From NCBI RefSeq assembly GCF_014077005.1, contig NZ_JACGVC010000049.1, positions 124,001 to 188,000 on the forward strand: DNA of 64,000 bases. The letters run 5' to 3'. Positions 9,494 through 17,269 of this stretch are shown here, one piece after another; within the stretch, counting starts at the first letter, position 1, and the number at the start of each line of letters is the position of its first letter. Source of the DNA: Colwellia sp. MB3u-45. GTDB lineage: Bacteria; Pseudomonadota; Gammaproteobacteria; Enterobacterales; Alteromonadaceae. The notes beneath the pieces are model-generated. The model ran no database searches. It was not told the origin of the DNA and saw only the letters and a list, made by a program, of their open reading frames with translations. The position numbers and the translations under genes are program-made.

Positions 9494-9859
9494 CTATTCA
9501 GCACAGCTTATTTCTACTGATTCTTCATAGTCCCACATTTTACCGGTTGCACCGTCAGTGGTTGAACCAAGCAAACCACCAATTACAATGTTACCCCAAA
9601 ACATAGGTGTAATACTTTTCTTTACAAGCGTTGTATTGTCACAACCTTCTGCTGTAGTTTTAACAGCTTTATCTTTACCGTCACGCAAGACTACAACCAT
9701 ACCTGGAGCGGTAATAGTTTTGTCATCAACAGTTACTTCAGCAGGTTTATTATTGCTTGTTGTAACATTGATGGATTGTTCTTCAGAACTAGTGATGCTT
9801 GCACAACCAGTCACTAAAAAAATTGACGCGGTTAATACGGCTAAAGCTTTATTCTTCAT
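9494..9859 (-). CDS. Small lipoprotein with glycine-rich hairpin
   Basis: The chosen ATG at 9859 gives 121 residues and has an AAGGAAG ribosome site; an ATG seven codons upstream (9880) lacks one. The signal peptide ends in the lipobox VTGC at about residue 19, so the mature protein is a lipoprotein. The mature part contains an IVIGGLLGSTTDGATG segment typical of a widespread proteobacterial lipoprotein family of unknown function, with about three further Cys residues. It is cotranscribed with the DUF4105 gene, five bases downstream, which suggests a shared envelope role. No function is assigned. Confidence 0.75.
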   Translation of the reverse strand: MKNKALAVLTASIFLVTGCASITSSEEQSINVTTSNNKPAEVTVDDKTITAPGMVVVLRDGKDKAVKTTAEGCDNTTLVKKSITPMFWGNIVIGGLLGSTTDGATGKMWDYEESVEISCAE

Positions 9860-10028
9860 TTTTTCTTCCTTGTTATTCATTAGGGCTTACAAAAAAAGCA
9901 ACGAGATGATACAGACTAAAACTATTTTTTGAAAGAAAAATAGTTTATTTAATCTAATATTATTAGACTATAAAACAATCACTTGTGGTTTTATAACAGT
10001 AGGCAGGTTTGATTTTACCAAAGAGTGG

Positions 10029-10041
10029 TGGGGTCTGGTCT
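10029..10041 (-). repeat. Dispersed motif copy, AAGACCAGACCCC type
   Basis: The minus strand reads TAAGACCAGACCCC here. It resembles AAGTYGACCYTGACCCC at two other intergenic sites in the window. Such strings often lie beside transposase (REP-associated/Y1 type) genes in proteobacteria; none is present here. Tentative. Confidence 0.35.
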
Positions 10042-10247
10042 TATATTAATTATGCTCAAATTAGCTAACTTGTTGCAAAATATATCAGCTAACACTTAAA
10101 TTTTAGTGTTGAATTTATACCATAAACTAGGTTTTAAAAAATCATTAGGCAACAACTCGCCTTAATCTCGCTGTAATATTCAAATAACATTAATTTTAGA
10201 GCAATCTTAAAGTGATTTAACTAGTACAAGCTCACATGCCTTATAAC

Positions 10248-10291
10248 AAAAAAAGCCTGAGTAATAGTTCGCTAAGCAAACTACTACAGGC
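10248..10291 (-). terminator. Terminator of the GGCT-like gene
   Basis: Arms GCCTGAGTAATAGTT (from 10255) and AACTACTACAGGC (ending at 10291) pair with small bulges and are followed on the minus strand by seven T's (10248-10254). It sits just downstream of the cyclotransferase-like gene. Confidence 0.7.
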
Positions 10292-10308
10292 CCTTGTTTA
10301 ATCTTTTG

Positions 10309-10800
10309 TTAACTGTACATTGCACGTTGCTCTGCGTCTCGCGTTTTATCAGGGTCTTCCAAACACACAATAGACTCAATTACAGCAAGGTAGTCAGCCG
10401 GCAGTTTGGTTTCCTTTGCTCCGATAATGACGTGATTGAGGTACCAAGAATAAGGTTTTAATGCATCGTCTATATTAATTGCACAGTATATTAAGGCATC
10501 AAAGACTTCACCTAAGTCATTTTGTACAAAAACTATTTTTTCATCGTATCCATGCCCTAAGCTTTCAGCGCGATCTAAAATTGTTTTTTCAGCTCTGTTT
10601 ATTTCAAACAGAGCGCCAATGACTGTGTCTTCGGTATTATTTGTTTGAAAAGAATCACACTTTCCAGAGCCATCAGTGCCACTCATGTTAAAGCGTAATT
10701 GGTGGTTTTTAAGCGTTACTGTTTCAAGCCTTTTGGCACTTGGTACCCGCTCTTGAAGTCTTAAAATCGACATATTTGAACCGTATGCAAAATACTTCAT
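10309..10800 (-). CDS. Gamma-glutamylcyclotransferase-like protein
   Basis: This 163-residue cytosolic protein has the GGCT fold. Enzymes of the family cyclise gamma-glutamyl amines or amino acids to 5-oxoproline. The substrate-binding YGSNM motif is at residues 6-10. The catalytic acid is expected in the LDRAES segment near residue 80 (Glu in RAE), followed by a GHGY motif as in the family. Length matches the family. It stands alone with its own terminator. The exact substrate (gamma-Glu-amino acid, glutathione or a polyamine adduct) is not readable. Confidence 0.8.
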   Translation of the reverse strand: MKYFAYGSNMSILRLQERVPSAKRLETVTLKNHQLRFNMSGTDGSGKCDSFQTNNTEDTVIGALFEINRAEKTILDRAESLGHGYDEKIVFVQNDLGEVFDALIYCAINIDDALKPYSWYLNHVIIGAKETKLPADYLAVIESIVCLEDPDKTRDAEQRAMYS

Positions 10801-11121
10801 TAATTCTCCTGTGTAGTTAATAACACATTTAGTTGTTGTGCATGTGGGGATAAATTTTCTGTACTGTTTTTTCTGTACTGTTAAAGTACAGCGTTTTGTT
10901 ATACCAGTTTCATTAATTATCTGGCCTACTTTATACGCAGGAAAACAACCAAATGAATGTAAGGCATTTATTTTAATAACGCGTTGCTCAGGGTAATAGG
11001 CTCTTAAATTGTCTAATAAACTGCATCTATGCAGCGTTACTTATTAAATAAATAACGCCATAGTCGGTTGTTTTAATCTGGTAAAATAGCAATAAAATCA
11101 ATAAGATTGATATTAATTATT
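10801..11121. other. Intergenic region with a direct repeat and palindrome
   Basis: CTGTACTGTT occurs twice (10859-10868 and 10873-10882). The second copy is half of a palindrome, CTGTACT-GTTAA-AGTACAG (10873-10891). The site is upstream of the cyclotransferase-like gene and could be an operator or a small hairpin. Nothing else is seen. Confidence 0.45.
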
Positions 11122-11703
11122 TTAACTTGCCTTTCCAGCTTCTGTGGCTTCAAGAACCTCATTAAGGTTGCCCGTTTTACAGTCATAAATATAACCATAA
11201 ATGGGAATGTCGCTGGACACCATTGAATTACTTCTGATCCTTTGAACGTCTTCCAAAACACTTTTGTCTTGATCACTGATGGTGAGCCAATTAATGTACT
11301 TGCCATCAGTTGTACCGCCACCGGCTTTACTGTCATGCCAACCAGAAGCATCAACGCTTGAGGTTTTAAGGCTACTCGAGAGTAAATCTGCCATTATTTC
11401 AGTTGAGAATGTTTCCATGCCGCAATCAGTATGATGGATAACAAACCATTCTTTTGTGCCTAGTAATTTATAAGAAATCACTAATGAACGAATAGCATCA
11501 TCGCTTGCTCTGCCGCCTGCGTTACGAATGACATGTGCATCACCTTCAGCAAGACCTGCATATTTAGCTGGATCCAAGCGTGCATCCATACAGGTCAAAA
11601 TGGCAAACTGCCTACCAGGAGGCATTGCCAAATCACCTTTATCTCCAAATGTAGCGACATAATCAGCATTGGCGGATTTTACTTCATCTACTATTTTACT
11701 CAT
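11122..11703 (-). CDS. Beta-class carbonic anhydrase (small Rv1284-like type)
   Basis: Interconverts carbon dioxide and bicarbonate in the cytosol. At 193 residues it belongs to the short beta-carbonic-anhydrase branch. Zinc ligands are visible as Cys38 in [10 protein letters not shown], His91 and Cys94 in IHHTDCGM; the Asp40-Arg42 dyad of the family is also present. I chose ATG 11703 because it has an AAAGGAG ribosome site eight bases upstream; a longer frame extends to 11778 without one. The gene is single, with no linked transporter. Function is sure at family level; physiological role is not. Confidence 0.85.
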   Translation of the reverse strand: MSKIVDEVKSANADYVATFGDKGDLAMPPGRQFAILTCMDARLDPAKYAGLAEGDAHVIRNAGGRASDDAIRSLVISYKLLGTKEWFVIHHTDCGMETFSTEIMADLLSSSLKTSSVDASGWHDSKAGGGTTDGKYINWLTISDQDKSVLEDVQRIRSNSMVSSDIPIYGYIYDCKTGNLNEVLEATEAGKAS

Positions 11704-12038
11704 CTTATTCTCCTTTGGTAGACCGTTTATATTACGCTTGTTTCCACTACGGCAATAAGGGAAACAATTGTTGGTCACAAAAATTTCATAGCTTGAAATC
11801 TACATAGCTATATTTTTGATAACCTCAATCTAATATACTCTTAGAGCGGTTAAAAGGTTTACACCAGCAATGACGTTTAAAGGTGCTTTACTGCAGCTAA
11901 GTTCGTATAGCTCTGCTCGTATTTCCTTATATCAATAAAAAACATGAGGTTAACTTAAGTGGACAAAAAATACTGCATAAAACTGCATAGTAAAATAAGG
12001 GTTAACTAATTATTTTTAAAGTAATTATTAGCCTATAA
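11704..12038. other. Intergenic region, nothing recognised
   Basis: AT-rich gap between the carbonic anhydrase and DUF3047 genes. No gene, repeat or convincing terminator was found. Confidence 0.5.
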
Positions 12039-12704
12039 TTACTTAGTGCTAAAGACGATATCACCATAATAAGACTCTGCTTTTTTGCCACTATTATCGG
12101 TGTCTGTCATAAGAGCTATAATGTCTATGTAGTTATAAGCTTTTAGGTTTGCTTTTTCACTACCTTGATCACCAAATGTATCAATCAAATCTTGGTATAC
12201 ATTACGCTTTTCTTCGTACCACTTACCGGTTTGAGATTCCTTCCCTTGGATAGACATCATTTTGACACTTGAACCCGCAAAGGGATTATCCCAAACCAAA
12301 CCTTTATCTTGATTACTCGACCACACATAGTTTAATGATTTAGTCTTCCAAACCATAAAACCACCATCGATGACCACGTAAATTCTAGCGACGAAGTCAT
12401 CCCCACTTTTACTACGTTCGTTTAACCCATGTAAGGTTTTTTCTACTAACCAACTCCAGTTTATGTAAGGCGTTATAGTAAGATCAATTTTATTTTTCAA
12501 CACCAATCCAGACGCAGAACTCTGACTGAGGGCTTGCAGTGCCAAGCGTCCTTGATGCTGGTTTATAGTGTAAATAGATTTGCCAGAGAATACTTTAGCT
12601 TCCCACAGTGCAATACCGTTATTATTTAATGAGGTTAAATTGGTAGAAGATTTAGCATTAAAACAAGTGATTAGGCTAAACAGTAAAATAATCCATCCAA
12701 GCAT
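12039..12704 (-). CDS. DUF3047 exported protein
   Basis: This 221-residue protein has an N-terminal signal peptide of about 18 residues and then a DUF3047 domain, recognised from the NWSWLVEKTL segment near residue 80 and the DFVARIYVV segment near 100. The family is periplasmic and of unknown function, with a jelly-roll-like ligand-binding fold suggested by its beta pattern. The C-terminal YYGDIVF segment is also family-typical. It stands alone, divergent from the membrane protein and sugar dehydrogenase genes. Confidence 0.8.
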   Translation of the reverse strand: MLGWIILLFSLITCFNAKSSTNLTSLNNNGIALWEAKVFSGKSIYTINQHQGRLALQALSQSSASGLVLKNKIDLTITPYINWSWLVEKTLHGLNERSKSGDDFVARIYVVIDGGFMVWKTKSLNYVWSSNQDKGLVWDNPFAGSSVKMMSIQGKESQTGKWYEEKRNVYQDLIDTFGDQGSEKANLKAYNYIDIIALMTDTDNSGKKAESYYGDIVFSTK

Positions 12705-13046
12705 ATAATTTTCCTATAACACCACTGAGTTGTATAACTAGCGTGTAGAACAACCCGTTGGTATTTTTATGTATTCAGAGTAAGACTTTAGCGGCATTGA
12801 ATTTTTAACAATCAATACTATTTACGTTTTGACCATTTTAATTGTTCTATCATTGGGGTTCAATCATAGCTGGCTGCTTTACTTATTTTATACAACAAAA
12901 GTGCCCTTAAAATAATATCTAGGTAACTTAACCTCATCATTCTAAAATTTTTTATAAGAATATGATAATAAGCTGATAAAAAATGTATATTTAACAGGTT
13001 ACTTAATATTGTGTACCTATTTACTGAACTCAACAAAGGTCAATTT
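12705..13046. other. Divergent promoter region, nothing specific seen
   Basis: AT-rich DNA separating the DUF3047 gene from the membrane protein gene. It should hold promoters for both directions; no operator-like palindrome stands out. Confidence 0.45.
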
Positions 13047-13514
13047 ATGTTAAAAACCATCGTACTCTTTATTTGTACTAGCTTAACGGCCACCCTGCTT
13101 GTTTGTATTGTGTCGACACAAATAGTATTAGCCGACGTGCAATCATTTGGGCTTAGCATACCTTGGGCGGTTCGTTTAGATGCCACGATTAAAGACATAC
13201 TCGGACTAGCTCCAGTGTTGTATTTATTGATTTCAATTGGTTTTTTGATTGGTTTTATTTTGGCTAAATATGCCCACCAATTTATCGGTGGCAATAGAAT
13301 GGCTTGGTATATTGCCTCTGGGTGTACTACCTTTCCTCTGACGATGTATCTTATTCAATATATTATGGGCTTAACAATAATTGCTTCTACACGCACTCCA
13401 CTAGGGCTATTTTTAACCACTTGCTGTTGTATATTTTCTGCATGGCTTTTCGCCCTCCTAACATCGCGCACAAAAATTCAGCTAATAACTCAAGGTAATC
13501 AAAATGATAAATAA
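13047..13514 (+). CDS. Small integral membrane protein
   Basis: I do not recognise this family. The ATG at 13047 has an AAAGG ribosome site and gives 155 residues; a GTG at 13011 would add 12. About four hydrophobic helices are visible (near residues 5-27, 53-75, 84-107 and 118-142), so it is an inner-membrane protein. Its end overlaps the start of the sugar dehydrogenase gene by 11 bp, implying co-translation. A role in membrane attachment or in delivering sugar to the dehydrogenase would be speculation. Confidence 0.65.
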   Translation: MLKTIVLFICTSLTATLLVCIVSTQIVLADVQSFGLSIPWAVRLDATIKDILGLAPVLYLLISIGFLIGFILAKYAHQFIGGNRMAWYIASGCTTFPLTMYLIQYIMGLTIIASTRTPLGLFLTTCCCIFSAWLFALLTSRTKIQLITQGNQNDK

Positions 13515-14622
13515 TCATCATATCTTTAAAAAACTTAGCATCAGTTTATGTTTACTTCTTGCTAGCACTATTATTTATGCAGAAACCCAAACTCAAGCAT
13601 ATAAAGTATCAACTGTCGTTGAAAACTTGAAGTTTCCTTGGTCAATTGCCTTCTTACCTAACAATGATATGTTAGTGACAGAGCGCGGAGGAAGCCTAAG
13701 AGTCATCAGAGATGGTAAGTTGCTTGAGCAAAAAATCTCTGGCTTGCCTGATATTTATGTCGAGGGCCCAGCGGGACTATTCGATATTGTTTTAGATCCT
13801 AACTTTGCGACAAACAAAAAACTTTATATATCTTACAGTGGTGGCACAGCAAGCAACAACTTTGTACAAGTGATCAGCGCCACATTACAAAACATGTCAC
13901 TACAACAATCTAAAGTAATATTTACGGGCTCTAGTAGAAATACTCCTCATCATCATGGCGCTAGAATGGCCTTTCTTCCTGATGGCACACTACTGATAAC
14001 CGCGGGTGATGGTTTTAATTTTCGTGAAGAAGCACAAGCCCTTAATAGCATGTTAGGAAAAGTGCTAAGAATTAACACCGATGGAACTATTCCTAAAGAC
14101 AATCCATTTGTCGGTCAAAAAAATGCAAAACCTGAAATATACAGCTATGGCCATCGTAACCCGCAAGCAATATTAGTCAGCAAAACTAAAAAAGTTTGGC
14201 TGCATGAACATGGGCCTAAAGGGGGTGATGAATTAAATTTAATTAAATCAGGTCTTAATTATGGCTGGCCAGCCATTACTTATGGCGTAGATTATTCAGG
14301 TGCCTTAATATCTCCTTTTACTGAAGCAAAAGGAATGGAGCAACCCATTACCTATTGGGTGCCTTCTATGGCACCGGCTGGCATGACAGAATATCAAGGT
14401 AATATTTTCCCCCAATGGCAAGGTGATTTATTTGTTGCTGCTCTAGCGGGAAAAAGTGTCAGACGCTTAAAGTTAGAAGACAATAAAGTGGTAGAGCAAG
14501 AAACCATGTTAGCTGAGCGAAAACAAAGGATCCGCGATATTAGAACCGGCCCTGACGGCTATATTTATATTCTAACTGATAGCCCTCAAGGAGAGTTATT
14601 AAAGTTATCACCTAATTTATAA
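13504..14622 (+). CDS. PQQ-dependent aldose sugar dehydrogenase family protein
   Basis: This 372-residue periplasmic protein has a signal peptide of about 26 residues (ending IYA) and the GDH-B/YliI six-bladed propeller. The catalytic His lies in the HHHGARMAF segment near residue 154. Family-typical calcium/PQQ-site segments follow: YGHRNPQ near 218, HEHGPKGGDELN near 237 and NYGWP near 254. Known relatives oxidise aldoses in the periplasm with PQQ and pass electrons to quinone. No pqq synthesis genes are in the window, so cofactor supply must come from elsewhere. It overlaps the upstream membrane protein gene and is followed by a hairpin about 140 bp later. Confidence 0.85.
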   Translation: MINNHHIFKKLSISLCLLLASTIIYAETQTQAYKVSTVVENLKFPWSIAFLPNNDMLVTERGGSLRVIRDGKLLEQKISGLPDIYVEGPAGLFDIVLDPNFATNKKLYISYSGGTASNNFVQVISATLQNMSLQQSKVIFTGSSRNTPHHHGARMAFLPDGTLLITAGDGFNFREEAQALNSMLGKVLRINTDGTIPKDNPFVGQKNAKPEIYSYGHRNPQAILVSKTKKVWLHEHGPKGGDELNLIKSGLNYGWPAITYGVDYSGALISPFTEAKGMEQPITYWVPSMAPAGMTEYQGNIFPQWQGDLFVAALAGKSVRRLKLEDNKVVEQETMLAERKQRIRDIRTGPDGYIYILTDSPQGELLKLSPNL

Positions 14623-15087
14623 ACATAATGAAAATATCACCCTACTTTGATTAAAAAAGAAACGATTTTTTATAATTTGGCGGACAGAATGGGACAAGTA
14701 TGCGCTCTGGTTTTATTCAATAAAATTACCACTAAAGTAAACTCATGGTCACTATAGATAAGAAATCAAACAGATAAATAGCCTGTTTGATTTTTATGAA
14801 AAACGTCCTAATTATTGAGGGTATATTGTAAAAAACATTGTGTAACTGCCTACCAACTACTTTGTATTATTTTGTTGTATGACTTTTTTGTAGAGAAATC
14901 TTATTAAGGCTCAATTGCCTCAGTGATATGCCCAGTTATATGCAGCATATTACTCTCTTTTTAAACCCTACTCTCTAGATTAGCCTGCGCAAAATAATAA
15001 AGGCTTAAAGTTGGCTTTAAATTTTAGAATTATCTACTCTTTTGCTATTATAGCGGCTATCCGTTCCCTATAAGGCAGTAGCACTGC
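14623..15087. other. Intergenic region upstream of radD
   Basis: It contains a hairpin (14763-14795) that could end the sugar dehydrogenase transcript, then about 290 bp of AT-rich DNA that should include the radD promoter. No gene is seen. Confidence 0.5.
14763..14795 (+). terminator. Possible terminator after the sugar dehydrogenase
   Basis: Perfect 11-bp arms AAATCAAACAG (14763-14773) and CTGTTTGATTT (14783-14793) with a 9-nt loop, followed by T's. It is rather far (140 bp) from the stop codon. Confidence 0.5.
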
Positions 15088-16986
15088 GTGGCAGTTTTTC
15101 AACTTAGAGATTATCAACAAGAAGCCGTTTCTGCGGTGCTCAAACACTTTCGAAAAACCAACGAGTCTGCGGTGATTGTTTTACCTACAGGCTCAGGTAA
15201 AAGTCTGGTCATTGCCGAGCTTGCTCGCTTGGCAAAGCGAAAAATACTCGTACTCACTCACGTTAAAGAATTGGTCGAGCAAAATCATCAAAAATATGAA
15301 AGCTATGGTGTTACCGCCGGTATTTATTCTGCGGGATTAAAACTAAAAGAAACTCAGTACCAAGTCACGTTCGCCAGCATACAATCCGCAGCCCGCAATC
15401 TAGATGACTTTAGTGAGCCCTACTCCTTAATTATTATTGACGAATGCCATAGAGTTAATTTGGCCAGCGCTGACCTGGCTAAAGACGAAGCTAAAAGTAA
15501 ACCTAAAGGTGAACCCCAAGAGCAATCACAAGAAACAGCAAACAAGCTGTCCAACAGTAATCAGTATCAACAAATCATTGAAAAATTGATGCAAGTTAAT
15601 CCCGAGGTAAAATTATTGGGCTTAACCGCAACCCCTTATCGTTTAGGCATGGGCTGGATTTATAAAAAGCATTATCGTGGTTTTATGCGAAGTGAAGAAA
15701 AGCGACCTTTTGAGCACTGTATTTATGAACTACCACTTAGTTACTTAATTAAACGCCAGTATTTAACCGAACCCAATTTAGTCGATGCCACCATAGAACA
15801 CTATGATTTTAGTAGCCTGCGAGCAAACGCCTCTGGTGAATATAGTCCTACAGATATTAATCATCTACTAAACAAAAATCCCCGGGTGACTCAAGGCATT
15901 ATTGAACAGGTCATCGAGTTAGGCCATAAACGTCAAGGTATTATGATGTTTGCCGCGACCGTTGAGCATGCAAAGGAAGTCTTTAGTTATTTACCCGCCA
16001 AATTGAGTGCATTAATTACCGGGGCTACCGACAACACTGAGCGCGATCAGTTAATTAAGGCATTCAAACGTAAAGAAATTAAATACTTAGTTAATGTTTC
16101 AGTATTAACCACTGGCTTTGATGCGCCCCATGTCGATATGATTGCGATATTACGTCCAACACAATCAGTTAGTCTCTATCAGCAAATCATCGGTCGTGGT
16201 CTGCGTTTGAGTGATAACAAAAAAGATTGCTTGGTGATTGACTATACGGGCAATGATTTTGACCTCTATCATCCCGAAGTCGGTGAGAAAAAGCCGAATA
16301 GTAAAAGTCAGCCGGTTCAAGTTGTTTGCCCAAGTTGTGAATTTCCCAATATATTTTGGGGCATTTGTGATGATGATGGTTATTTAGTGGAACACTACGG
16401 GCGACGATGCAAAGGTCTCGTTGATGCTGGCAGTGAAGAACAAGCATACCTAGTAGAAAGCCAGAGCCAATGTGACTATCGCTTTGTATTTAAAGAATGC
16501 CCTCACTGCGGTGGTGAAAATGACATAGCTGCTCGTAACTGTTTACAGTGCCTTGAGGTCTTAGTTGACCCCGATGATATGTTAAAAAAGGCACTGCAAC
16601 TTAAAGATTCAAAAATTATTCGCTGCGCAGGTCTTAATTTAACCAGAGTTAATGGCAAGGTCAGTGATAAGGGAGCTGATAAGTTAAAAATCATTTACCA
16701 TGATGAGGAAGGCGCTGAACTCAATGAATCTTTTAACTTCACTAAGCCGCATCAGGTTAAAGCGTTCAATGATATATTTTCTAAACGCCTTAGCGCTAAA
16801 ATCAGTGTTCAACTGGGTTCAACGGAGACCTTTGAAGTGACTACTCTTGAACAAGCCTTAAAGTTAGCTAACATATTGCCGTGCCCAGATTTTGTCATTG
16901 CCAGAAAACAAAAGTACTACTGGCGTATTAAAAACAGACTTTTTGACTATCAAGGTAAATACCGAAAAGCCAATGAGCTCAAATAA
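15088..16986 (+). CDS. radD: DNA repair helicase RadD (YejH)
   Basis: Superfamily 2 helicase that in E. coli acts with RecA and SSB in repair of double-strand breaks. The 632-residue protein has Walker A PTGSGKS near residue 34, the DECH box near 119, LTATPYR near 186, and the motif VI segment QIIGRGLRL near 370. Two C-terminal zinc-binding cysteine clusters follow (CPSC near 413 and CPHCGGENDIAARNC near 472), as in E. coli RadD. A GTG start aligns with the N-terminus of E. coli RadD (F-x-LRxYQQEAV). About 30 extra charged residues (near 125-155) sit between the DECH box and the LTATP motif, which makes it longer than the E. coli protein (about 586). It lies beside the nuclease island but is probably housekeeping. 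Confidence 0.92.
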   Translation: MAVFQLRDYQQEAVSAVLKHFRKTNESAVIVLPTGSGKSLVIAELARLAKRKILVLTHVKELVEQNHQKYESYGVTAGIYSAGLKLKETQYQVTFASIQSAARNLDDFSEPYSLIIIDECHRVNLASADLAKDEAKSKPKGEPQEQSQETANKLSNSNQYQQIIEKLMQVNPEVKLLGLTATPYRLGMGWIYKKHYRGFMRSEEKRPFEHCIYELPLSYLIKRQYLTEPNLVDATIEHYDFSSLRANASGEYSPTDINHLLNKNPRVTQGIIEQVIELGHKRQGIMMFAATVEHAKEVFSYLPAKLSALITGATDNTERDQLIKAFKRKEIKYLVNVSVLTTGFDAPHVDMIAILRPTQSVSLYQQIIGRGLRLSDNKKDCLVIDYTGNDFDLYHPEVGEKKPNSKSQPVQVVCPSCEFPNIFWGICDDDGYLVEHYGRRCKGLVDAGSEEQAYLVESQSQCDYRFVFKECPHCGGENDIAARNCLQCLEVLVDPDDMLKKALQLKDSKIIRCAGLNLTRVNGKVSDKGADKLKIIYHDEEGAELNESFNFTKPHQVKAFNDIFSKRLSAKISVQLGSTETFEVTTLEQALKLANILPCPDFVIARKQKYYWRIKNRLFDYQGKYRKANELK

Positions 16987-17193
16987 ATTCAATGACAAAA
17001 AACAGAATGAAAATAATGATTAGTCTAATATGGATTGACCTTCTATATTCACTTTTGCCACAAAGCAGTCCTTAAATGCTGCGTTTTTGTTTCTACATTA
17101 GGTCAGCAATGTGGCATTAGTTAGCCTAATAACTCAACACTAAGTCGTTAAATTTTTAGCTTCTAAATTAATCAAATGCTAAAGACTAGACTT

Positions 17194-17210
17194 AAGTTGA
17201 CCCTGACCCC
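17194..17210 (+). repeat. Dispersed motif AAGTTGACCCTGACCCC
   Basis: This 17-mer differs at only two bases from one at 49075-49091. Both are intergenic. The form is reminiscent of strings flanking transposase remnants in proteobacteria. It lies 60 bp before the nuclease island and could mark a boundary. Confidence 0.45.
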
Positions 17211-17269
17211 AGTTTTATTTGGCACTATAAAATAAAAATTCGCATTATAAACTTAATAAGGAAATTAAT

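Larger units (their letters stand above)
9860..10308. other. Intergenic region with a GGGGTCTGGTC motif
   Basis: This gap precedes the lipoprotein operon. It carries the motif GGGGTCTGGTC near 10029-10039, similar on the opposite strand to motifs at 17194 and 49075, and a terminator hairpin at its right end. No gene is seen. Confidence 0.55.

Noticed and set aside
9558-9932. 124-codon plus-strand frame over the lipoprotein gene
   Set aside because: The lipoprotein on the minus strand has a lipobox, a ribosome site and a family match; the opposite frame has none of these.
15088-16986. RadD as part of the nuclease island
   Set aside because: It matches the housekeeping E. coli repair helicase over its full length, so its closeness to the island is probably incidental.
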